Part shown: positions 1 to 6,091 of the stretch, in pieces
Layout of the letters: the number at the start of each line of letters is the position of its first letter
Numbering within the stretch: position 1 is the first letter of the stretch
From: Bifidobacteriaceae bacterium
GTDB lineage: Bacteria > Actinomycetota > Actinomycetes > Actinomycetales > WQXJ01
Assembly (NCBI GenBank): GCA_031266115.1
Contig: JAISBQ010000064.1
Location: 1-8,600, forward strand
DNA length: 8,600 bases
Direction: 5' to 3'
Made by a program: the position numbers and the translations under genes
Notes under the pieces: model-generated
What the model saw: the letters and a program-made list of their open reading frames with translations, nothing else
Databases searched by the model: none
Told to the model about the DNA's origin: nothing

Positions 1-1458
1 CAAACATCTTTCCTGGTGCCGGGGCTGCGCGTGTGCGTCCGCGACCAGCGAGGGGATGGTACGGGTGAGCAGGAGCACGTCTTTGTCCACACGGGTGGGG
101 CCACCGACTACGTCGAATACCTAGCGCCAGACGCCGCTATTCACGATCCGTGGCGCCTGACCGCGGCACGAACTTTCACCGAGACAGTCCAGGTGTTGGA
201 CGGTAAAGGACACCTGGTGCCCAGGGAGGTCGAACGGACCTGCGAGGTCGAGGTGGCGCTGCGCTGGGGCACGGGTTACGAGACCCAGGTGAGATCGTTC
301 GTCAATATCATCGCAACCCCGAAAGGCGGCACTCATCTCCAGGGGTTCGAGCAGGGACTTGTTCGGGTCCTGCGGGAACAGATCGCCGCCAACACGCGCA
401 AACTCAAGATCTCTGCGAAAGAGCCGGCCACCAAGATCGAGAAGGACGATGTCCTCGCAGGGTTGACCGCGGTCTTGACCGTACGCCTCGCTGAGCCACA
501 GTTCGAGGGGCAGACCAAGGACGTGTTGGGGACCGCCCAGGTGCGCGGCATCGTCGCGGCGGTGGTCCGCGAAGAACTCACCAAACGCCTGGCATCCACG
601 CGGCGGGAGGACAAGGCGGCGACCGGGCGAATCCTCGACAAGGTGGTCGGCGAGATGCGGGCGCGCATCGCGGCACGCACGCACAAGGAGATTTCGCGTC
701 GCAAGAGCGCCCTGGAGACCTCCTCACTGCCGTCCAAGCTCGCCGACTGCCGCACCAGTGAGGTGGATCGATCGGAGCTGTTCATCGTCGAGGGTGACTC
801 GGCACTCGGCACTGCCAAGCTCGCCAGACATTCGGACTATCAGGCGCTGCTGCCTATCCGCGGGAAGATCCTCAACGTCCAGAAGGCTTCCACCTCCGAC
901 ATGCTGTCCAATGCCGAGTGTGCATCGATCATCCAGGTGATCGGAGCAGGGTCTGGGCGGACCTTCGACATCGAGGGCGCGCGGTACGGCAAGATCATCG
1001 TGATGACCGACGCCGACGTTGACGGCGCGCACATCCGGACCCTCCTGCTGACCCTGTTCTTCCGCTACATGAGGCCACTCATCGCCGCCGGGCGTGTCTA
1101 TGCCGCCGTGCCGCCTCTCCATCGAATCGCCGTCACAGGGCCGGGCAAGGGCGACAAACAGGTCATCTACACCTACTCTGAAGGCGAGCTTGGTAAAGCG
1201 CTGAGGCGCCTCGACGCCAGGGGCAAGCGATACACGCAGCCTGTGCAGCGGTACAAGGGACTTGGGGAGATGGATGCGCATCAACTCGCCGAGACCACCA
1301 TGGACCCGCGGCACCGCACACTGCGGCGGATCGGTATGCGCGACGCGATCGCCGCGGAGCGGGTGTTCGAGATGCTGATGGGCAACGACGTGGCACCACG
1401 CAAGGACTTCATCGTGGCCGGCGCGGCGGGCGTGGACCGCGCGTCGATCGACGCCTAG
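1..1458 (+). CDS. parE: DNA topoisomerase IV subunit B (ParE), 5'-truncated by window edge
   Basis: This is the ATPase subunit of topoisomerase IV, which with ParC unlinks replicated chromosomes and relaxes supercoils using ATP. The frame is open from base 1 and reads QTSFLVPGLRV, a match to the interior of GyrB/ParE, so the GTG at 16 is not the start; the GHKL ATP-binding domain lies mostly outside. In window residue numbers, the transducer carries GGTH (about 109-112) and PQFEGQTK (166-173), whose QTK loop contacts the ATP gamma-phosphate in this family. The TOPRIM domain has EGDSA (264-268, catalytic Glu, bases 790-804) and DADVDG (337-342, metal-binding Asp, bases 1009-1026). QRYKGLGEMD starts at 416 (base 1246). 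The form EGDSALGTAK, in place of EGDSAGGSAK of classical GyrB, plus an end at ...DRASIDA, favours actinobacterial ParE over GyrB. It ends at TAG 1456-1458, 40 nt before the GNAT gene, and is probably co-transcribed with it. Its partner parC lies convergently downstream. Confidence 0.95.
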   Translation, partial: QTSFLVPGLRVCVRDQRGDGTGEQEHVFVHTGGATDYVEYLAPDAAIHDPWRLTAARTFTETVQVLDGKGHLVPREVERTCEVEVALRWGTGYETQVRSFVNIIATPKGGTHLQGFEQGLVRVLREQIAANTRKLKISAKEPATKIEKDDVLAGLTAVLTVRLAEPQFEGQTKDVLGTAQVRGIVAAVVREELTKRLASTRREDKAATGRILDKVVGEMRARIAARTHKEISRRKSALETSSLPSKLADCRTSEVDRSELFIVEGDSALGTAKLARHSDYQALLPIRGKILNVQKASTSDMLSNAECASIIQVIGAGSGRTFDIEGARYGKIIVMTDADVDGAHIRTLLLTLFFRYMRPLIAAGRVYAAVPPLHRIAVTGPGKGDKQVIYTYSEGELGKALRRLDARGKRYTQPVQRYKGLGEMDAHQLAETTMDPRHRTLRRIGMRDAIAAERVFEMLMGNDVAPRKDFIVAGAAGVDRASIDA

Positions 1459-1484
1459 GGGCTCGCCGGCGGGCGGGACCGCAC

Positions 1485-1494
1485 AAGGGAGGAA
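1485..1494 (+). promoter_or_regulatory. Strong Shine-Dalgarno site of the GNAT gene
   Basis: The purine-rich run AAGGGAGGAA ends 4 nt before the ATG at 1499, so the GGAGG core has a normal spacing of about 6 nt. It fixes the start of the acetyltransferase and lies within the 40-nt gap after parE. I see no promoter or terminator in that gap, which supports one parE-GNAT transcript. Confidence 0.8.
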
Positions 1495-1498
1495 GCAC

Positions 1499-2545
1499 AT
1501 GGCAGGCCAGGGTTTTCGGGCGGGACATGCCAGGAGCATCGCCGAGCGCGTCAGGGCTCCCGCGCAGGCGGAGTTGCCGTCACCACATCTCGAACTGGAG
1601 TGGCGGCCGCTCGCCCCGACGGACACCGGACAGTTGCGGTCCCTGATCCGTGAGGCGGACGAGGCCGAGGGTACGGTGATCGACTCGGTGACGGATGTGC
1701 TGATCGATCTGGTGGTCCGCAACGACTACAGCCACCTGGACACCGTCGGTGGCTTCGACCGCGCCGGGATACTGCGCGCCTACGCCGCCGTCTACCTGTG
1801 GCCCACCGGCGATGTCGCCAACGTCGTGTTCTACGGCGCGACGGACCCGTCGTGGGCGGGCCGGGGCATCGGGCGAGCACTGCTGGCCTGGCAAGAGGGC
1901 CGTGGACGTCAGCTGTTGGCGCGGGTGCCAGGCGCCGGACCGGCCAATCTGACAGCCTACGTCGAGGAGACCGCCGCGGATCGTCGCCGCCTCCTGGTCG
2001 CCGCCGGATTCAGCCCCGTGCATACCTACCTGAAGATGCGCCGGGACCTGGCGGCCCCCATCTCTGAGGCGCCCCTGCCCGAGGGTCTGGTCATCACGCA
2101 TGCCTCGGAGGTCTCCGAGGCGTCGGTGCGCCATGCCCACACCCAGGGCGCCCGGGACGTGTGGGGGGAGGGGCCGCTCACCCCGGAGGGGTGGCATCGA
2201 CGCTGGCAGGAATACCGGAGGGAGTGGAGCTTCGTGGTGCTCGACCCGAGCGAGGGCTCCGAAGCCGTGGTCGGGTATCTCCTGTCACTGCCTCAGGTGG
2301 AGGCGCTGTCCCCAGCTCGGCGCACCGAAGGGGCGATCCATCGTCTCAACATCATCCCCAGCCATCGGGGACGGGGGATCGGCCGGGCGCTCGCCGTCCG
2401 CGCGCTCCAGGCTTTCGCCGGGTCACAGCTGCGGTTCGCGAGCGTCATTGTCGATCCGGAGAACACCAACTCGGGGTTCGGCCTCTACGATGACCTGGGT
2501 TTCGCCCCCACCACGCGGGCCATCGTCTACGGCGTGCAGATCTAG
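1499..2545 (+). CDS. Tandem-domain GNAT family N-acetyltransferase
   Basis: This 348-residue protein is predicted to transfer an acetyl group from acetyl-CoA to an amine; the acceptor is unknown. It holds two GNAT folds. Domain 1 (about 33-185) has the acetyl-CoA-binding motif A at WAGRGIGRALLAW (119-131). Domain 2 (about 195-348) has HRLNIIPSHRGRGIGRALAVRAL (281-303), then VDPENTNSGFGLYDDLGF (318-335), a typical GNAT motif B. Both keep the R-G-x-G-R loop, so neither is obviously dead. The two-domain plan resembles mycothiol synthase MshD (about 300 residues), but I see no sequence signature that allows that call. There is no signal peptide or membrane segment, so it should be cytosolic. The first 30 residues are basic and low in order. 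ATG 1499 is chosen for its strong ribosome binding site. Position behind parE suggests co-expression, not necessarily a role in DNA topology. Confidence 0.88.
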   Translation: MAGQGFRAGHARSIAERVRAPAQAELPSPHLELEWRPLAPTDTGQLRSLIREADEAEGTVIDSVTDVLIDLVVRNDYSHLDTVGGFDRAGILRAYAAVYLWPTGDVANVVFYGATDPSWAGRGIGRALLAWQEGRGRQLLARVPGAGPANLTAYVEETAADRRRLLVAAGFSPVHTYLKMRRDLAAPISEAPLPEGLVITHASEVSEASVRHAHTQGARDVWGEGPLTPEGWHRRWQEYRREWSFVVLDPSEGSEAVVGYLLSLPQVEALSPARRTEGAIHRLNIIPSHRGRGIGRALAVRALQAFAGSQLRFASVIVDPENTNSGFGLYDDLGFAPTTRAIVYGVQI

Positions 2546-2560
2546 AACACCTTGGTGTTT
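2546..2560 (+). terminator. Small hairpin right after the GNAT stop, possible weak terminator
   Basis: AACAC (2546-2550) pairs with GTGTT (2555-2559) around a CTTG loop; the stop codon's last G can add a G-T pair with 2560. A T-rich stretch (TTTCGATTTT, 2557-2566) follows. The stem is short and G/C-poor for this genome and the T run is interrupted, so this may be only a partial or Rho-assisted end for the parE-GNAT transcript. Confidence 0.35.
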
Positions 2561-2673
2561 CGATTTTGCACAGTTGAGCCGACTTTCTCGGGGTCCCCGC
2601 GAAGTACCGGACCGCAGCGAAGCGGAGGGAGGACACTTCGTGGGGTGCCTCTAGGTCGCCGTCAGACTCAACA

Positions 2674-2690
2674 CTGGAGCCGCCCTCCAG
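2674..2690 (-). terminator. 6-bp hairpin downstream of parC, candidate terminator
   Basis: CTGGAG (2674-2679) pairs perfectly with CTCCAG (2685-2690) around a 5-nt CCGCC loop. It lies 81 nt past the parC stop on the minus strand. The bases after it on that strand are only mildly T-rich (TGTTGAGTCT), so it lacks a true U tract. It may stop transcription weakly or be a chance stem in G/C-rich DNA. Confidence 0.3.
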
Positions 2691-2771
2691 ACCGTCGAGC
2701 TTCGCCTTTGCGAGCTCCTGGACCCGGTTGGAGCCCCTCACGGTGAAACTCGCGGTGGTGTCTCCGGTCGC

Positions 2772-5342
2772 CTATCCGATGCTCGCCACAGCGGTTGCCT
2801 GCGGGCTGCCCGAACCGTCGCGGCGTAGGTCGGGGGCGGGAAGTGAGAGCGGCTGACCTCCCGCGCCGACGCCACGGGCCGGGGCCGGACCGACCCACGC
2901 GAGCAGCAGCGTGTTCTGGCCGCGCAAGAACCGCTGGCAACGCACGCCACCGGTCGCCCGGCCCTTGGCGGGGTACAGATTGAACGGAGTGACCTTGACC
3001 GCGCCCGCTTGGGTACCCGTCAGCATCCGGCTCGACCCGGCGATAGTCACCACCACCGCATCGTCCGCTGACTCGCCGGGCAGCGTGGGTGCCGCGGTTC
3101 CCTCGGGCGGGTCGGCGTCACGGCCCGCCAGGCTCAGCGCGTCGAAGAGCGTGTCCGGCTCTGCCCCATCGGCAGCGGGCACAGGGGTGGGGGCCGAGGT
3201 GAGCACGCCGCCTCCCACCACACCAAAGAAGAGCACCTGTGCGGAGGCTGACAGCTTGATTCCGGCCATTCCGCCAGCCTGGCGACCCTGGGGACGGACG
3301 GCATCGGCGGCGAAGCGGAGCAACTGGGCGTCGGTGGTGACGAACACCAGGGTTGCCGGGTCCGGAGCGTGGGCGGCCCCAATGACGCGGTCTTCCGGGC
3401 GCAGCGCGATGAGCTCCCATTCCTCGCCGCGCGGCACGTCATGCGCCACTCGCTTGACCACGCCGGAAGCCGTTCCGAGGGCGAGTGGACCGGCCGCCGG
3501 ATCCAGGGACATCACCGCGATCACGTGTTCGTCGCCGTCCAGGGCGAACAGGTCGCTCGCCGGCACCCCACCAGCCAATGACGGCGGCGTCTGCGTGTCC
3601 GGCAACGCTGGCAGATCGAGACAGGGCAGGCGCAAGGCCCGCCCACGCGAGGTGACCGCCGCCACCTCCCCGCGGACGGTCGCGGCGATGACACCGACGA
3701 TGGCGTCATGCGCCGACCGCTCCCCGACCCGCCCCGGACGGTCGGGGCCCGCCGTACGGGCGAGGAGCCCTGTGGTCGACAACAGGACCCAACACGGACC
3801 ATCGAGGACCTCCAGCGGGGCCGCCGGGACGGCTCCAACCGTGCCTGATGCGGCAAGCAGGACGGTCCGCCGGGGGGTGCCGTAGCGAGAGGACACTTCG
3901 GCCAGCTCGCTGGATACGAGCCCCCGCAGCTCGTGTGGTGAGTCGAGGAGTTGGCGCAGCTGCGCGATCTGCCCGGTCAACGCGTCGCGCTCGGCCTCCA
4001 ACTCGATGCGGGAAAACCTGGTCAGCCGGCGCAGGCGCAACTCCAGGATGTACTCGGCCTGCACCTCGGTCAGGTCGAACACCTGGATGAGCCGTCCGCG
4101 GGCGGCGGGGGCGTCATCGGACGCACGAATCACCTGGATGACCTCATCGATGTCCAGGATCGCGATCAACAGGCCTTCCACCAGGTGGAGGCGTTCCAGA
4201 CGGCGAGCAAGCCGGTACTCGCTGCGGCGACGAACCACCTCAAGGCGATGGTCCACGTACACCTGGAGAAGCTCGCGCAAACCCATGGTGCGGGGCTGAC
4301 CGTCCACCAGAGCCACGTTGTTGATCCCGAACGAATCTTCCATGGGAGTGAGCCGGTAAAGCTCGCCGAGCACCGCCTCGGGATTGAAACCGTTCTTGAC
4401 CTCGATCAACAGGTGCAGGCCCTTGACACGGTCGGTCAAGTCGGTGACCGCGGCGATCCCCTGCAGGCCCCGCAAACGCACCGCATCCTTGATCTTCTCG
4501 ATGACCTTTTCGGGGCCCACCAGATAGGGCAGCTCGGTGACCACGATCCCCTTGCGCCGCGCGGTGACGTTCTCGACGCGCGTCTTGGCGCGGGTCCGGA
4601 ACACCCCGCGGCCGGTCTGGTATGCCTCGCGGATCCCGTCCAGGCCCACAATGGTGCCCCCGCCGGGCAGGTCTGGGCCGGGCACAAACCGCATGAGCGC
4701 GTCGAGATCTGCGTCCGGATGGTCGATGAGGTGGCGCGCCGCAGCGACCACCTCGACAAGGTTGTGCGGCGCCATGTTGGTCGCCATCCCCACGGCGATG
4801 CCTGACGCGCCGTTGACCAGGAGATTGGGGAACGCGGCCGGTAGGACAGCTGGCTGCGTGAGCTGCGAATCGTAGTTGGGAACGAAGTCCACCACGTCCT
4901 CGGACAAATCTGCGGTGAGGGCGAGTGCCGCGGGGGCCAAACGAGCTTCGGTGTAGCGGTAGGCCGCCGGTCCGTCATCAAGAGAGCCGAAGTTGCCGTG
5001 CCCATCTACCAGGGGCAGACGCAGGGAAAACGCCTGGGCCATGCGGACCATCGCGTCGTAGATCGCGCCGTCGCCGTGAGGATGCAGGCGACCCATCACG
5101 TCTCCGACCACGCGGGCTGACTTCACGTGAGGGCGGTCCGGGCTCAGACCCATCTGGACCATCTGGAACAGGATGCGACGTTGGACCGGCTTGAGGCCGT
5201 CGCGCGCGTCGGGAAGTGCGCGCGCATAGATCACGGAGTATGCGTATTCGAGGTAGGAGGTTTCCATCTCGCTGGCGACATCGATGTCGACGATGGTCTC
5301 CTCAGCTGCCTCGGGGAGTTGAGGTTCCCTGGTGCGTGCCAT
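2772..5342 (-). CDS. parC: DNA topoisomerase IV subunit A (ParC)
   Basis: This is the DNA-cleaving subunit of topoisomerase IV, partner of ParE; 856 residues. The breakage-reunion domain fills about 25-495: RALPDARDGLKP (41-52), the winged-helix HPHGD (87-91), catalytic Tyr130 in AAYRYTE (codon 4953-4955) with Arg129, and Ile182 in SGIAVGMATN, equivalent to the DNA-intercalating Ile of GyrA. A heptad-like helical stretch (about 440-475) precedes the C-terminal beta-pinwheel (about 500-815). No QRRGGKG GyrA box is present; the last blades have GRQAGGMAG (686-694) and KGRATGGVRCQRFLRG (793-808), as in actinobacterial ParC. ATG 5342 is chosen because family similarity begins near VDIDVASEM (18-26). 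A purine run (AAAGGAA, 5356-5362) lies 13 nt upstream, rather far for a ribosome site. A GTG at 5462 and an ATG at 5381 are in frame, but their extra residues look non-conserved. The residue matching GyrA Ser83 is Gly92. Confidence 0.95.
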   Translation of the reverse strand: MARTREPQLPEAAEETIVDIDVASEMETSYLEYAYSVIYARALPDARDGLKPVQRRILFQMVQMGLSPDRPHVKSARVVGDVMGRLHPHGDGAIYDAMVRMAQAFSLRLPLVDGHGNFGSLDDGPAAYRYTEARLAPAALALTADLSEDVVDFVPNYDSQLTQPAVLPAAFPNLLVNGASGIAVGMATNMAPHNLVEVVAAARHLIDHPDADLDALMRFVPGPDLPGGGTIVGLDGIREAYQTGRGVFRTRAKTRVENVTARRKGIVVTELPYLVGPEKVIEKIKDAVRLRGLQGIAAVTDLTDRVKGLHLLIEVKNGFNPEAVLGELYRLTPMEDSFGINNVALVDGQPRTMGLRELLQVYVDHRLEVVRRRSEYRLARRLERLHLVEGLLIAILDIDEVIQVIRASDDAPAARGRLIQVFDLTEVQAEYILELRLRRLTRFSRIELEAERDALTGQIAQLRQLLDSPHELRGLVSSELAEVSSRYGTPRRTVLLAASGTVGAVPAAPLEVLDGPCWVLLSTTGLLARTAGPDRPGRVGERSAHDAIVGVIAATVRGEVAAVTSRGRALRLPCLDLPALPDTQTPPSLAGGVPASDLFALDGDEHVIAVMSLDPAAGPLALGTASGVVKRVAHDVPRGEEWELIALRPEDRVIGAAHAPDPATLVFVTTDAQLLRFAADAVRPQGRQAGGMAGIKLSASAQVLFFGVVGGGVLTSAPTPVPAADGAEPDTLFDALSLAGRDADPPEGTAAPTLPGESADDAVVVTIAGSSRMLTGTQAGAVKVTPFNLYPAKGRATGGVRCQRFLRGQNTLLLAWVGPAPARGVGAGGQPLSLPAPDLRRDGSGSPQATAVASIG

Positions 5343-5536
5343 GGCGGAGGGGCGGTTCCTTTCGGTTGACGGGCATCCCATTGTCCCGCCCAGCGGACCA
5401 CAGCCGGGACCCGGCTCGCCGAACCTGCGGCATCGTCCCCGGGACCAGGCTGGGAGTGCCACTGTGCGCCATCAGCGAAACGGTCCGTCAGCGCGCCGAA
5501 CCCGGGAATGTCAGACCGTAGTGCCATGATTCGCCA
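5343..5536. promoter_or_regulatory. Divergent promoter region between parC and the DUF5998 gene
   Basis: These 194 nt must carry the start signals for parC (leftward) and the DUF5998-phosphodiesterase pair (rightward), since the two 5' ends face away from each other. I find no pair of -35 and -10 boxes that I would defend on either strand: TTGACG at 5366-5371 has no fitting -10 box. The region contains a 13-bp imperfect direct repeat (5404-5416 and 5439-5451), an odd palindrome AGCCGGGACCCGGCT (5402-5416), GTCCC-C-GGGAC (5435-5445) and ACGG-T-CCGT (5480-5488), any of which could be an operator. Confidence 0.5.
5404..5451. repeat. 13-bp direct repeat pair in the parC/DUF5998 promoter region
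   Basis: CCGGGACCCGGCT (5404-5416) and CCGGGACCAGGCT (5439-5451) differ at one base and their starts are 35 bp apart. The first copy is also part of a 15-bp odd palindrome (5402-5416). The second lies within a partial palindrome (5435-5445). Repeated half-palindromic sites in a divergent promoter gap suggest a regulator-binding pair, but no regulator is known and G/C-rich DNA makes chance matches more likely. Confidence 0.45.
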
Positions 5537-6091
5537 GTGAACATCTCCAGTGAAGACCTGAAGGCGAAGATCGAGGCGGGCGGCTACTTCCCGACGTTGA
5601 TGTGGGGGGTCATCGAGGACGCGCTGGCCGGTGAGGAGATCAAGGCCTTCCTGATCCACCAGGAACCCACGCTCACGGCGGGGGAGGTGGGCTCCCATGT
5701 CAGCGCGATGGTGTTGACGCCCACACGCCTTGTCACGCTGCACATTGATGACGCGGTGGAGGGTCCAGACGACGAGGTGACCGCCGCCGTCACCACGGAC
5801 GCCGTGGCGTTGCGCGCTATCCACTCGGTGGCCGCTACCCATGTGGTGCGGGGCGCCGGCATGGGTCCCAGAGCGGTGACGTTGGCGGTCCAGTGGGGCG
5901 GCGCGTCCCACTTCGAGTTGGAACCGGCTCAGTGTGGGGATCCGGCTTGCCCGGCCGATCACGGATACACCGGCTCGATGACCACCGCTGACATGCTGCT
6001 GCGAGTGAGCGAAGAGGGCGATGGCCACGCTCACGTCGCTGAGGCGCTGGAGTTTATGAGGCACCTGTCGAAGGCGACGAGCCTGGCATGA
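5537..6091 (+). CDS. DUF5998 family protein of unknown function
   Basis: This 184-residue protein matches my knowledge of the actinobacterial DUF5998 family, usually about this length. Hallmarks are the N-terminal AGGYFPTLMWGVIEDALAGE (14-33), a strand-rich middle (residues about 55-128) and the signature CGDPACPADHGYTGS (133-147), followed by a C-terminal helix rich in Glu and His. Cys133, Cys138 and His142 could form part of a metal site, which is inference. No signal peptide or membrane span is seen, so it should be cytosolic. The start is GTG 5537; no Shine-Dalgarno sequence precedes it. A four-codon reading frame, ATG 5526 to TGA 5540, overlaps this GTG, so initiation may be leaderless or coupled to that tiny frame. 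The stop overlaps the ATG of the phosphodiesterase by 4 nt, implying one operon and coupled translation. No function can be assigned. Confidence 0.88.
   Translation: MNISSEDLKAKIEAGGYFPTLMWGVIEDALAGEEIKAFLIHQEPTLTAGEVGSHVSAMVLTPTRLVTLHIDDAVEGPDDEVTAAVTTDAVALRAIHSVAATHVVRGAGMGPRAVTLAVQWGGASHFELEPAQCGDPACPADHGYTGSMTTADMLLRVSEEGDGHAHVAEALEFMRHLSKATSLA

Larger units (their letters stand above)
2546..2771. other. Convergent intergenic region dense in inverted repeats
   Basis: This 226-nt gap separates the 3' ends of the GNAT gene and parC. Besides the hairpin at 2546, it holds a palindrome CGGGGTCCCCG (2589-2599), GGTCC/GGACC (2592-2596 with 2609-2613), CCGC-AGCGAA-GCGG (2612-2625), GAAGT/ACTTC (2601-2605 with 2635-2639) and a 6-bp hairpin at 2674-2690. 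About 2555-2590 is clearly richer in A/T than the genes around it. The half next to parC (about 2650-2771) looks coding-like on the minus strand, in frame with parC. No transposase or known insertion sequence end can be recognised. It may be a two-way termination region, an interspersed repeat copy, or decayed sequence. Confidence 0.5.

Noticed and set aside
16..18. GTG as the start codon of the parE gene
   Set aside because: The five codons before it read QTSFL, which fits the interior of GyrB/ParE, and most of the ATP-binding domain is missing, so the gene is simply cut by the window edge.
724..1722. Long open frame on the minus strand opposite parE
   Set aside because: It is antisense to a clearly conserved gene, rich in Arg, His and Gly, and has no family-like motifs; typical of G/C-rich DNA.
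2546..2771. Intact insertion sequence or MITE
   Set aside because: No transposase, no terminal inverted repeats framing the segment and no target duplication could be found; only scattered small stems.
3951..4805. 284-codon open frame on the plus strand inside parC
   Set aside because: It mirrors the conserved breakage-reunion domain on the other strand and shows no recognisable domain; it is a shadow frame.
5343..5462. Longer ParC from GTG 5462 or ATG 5381
   Set aside because: The added residues (such as ALPAWSRGRC) resemble translated promoter sequence and not the ParC N-terminus; family similarity begins just after the ATG at 5342. ATG 5381 has a G-rich upstream run and cannot be fully excluded.
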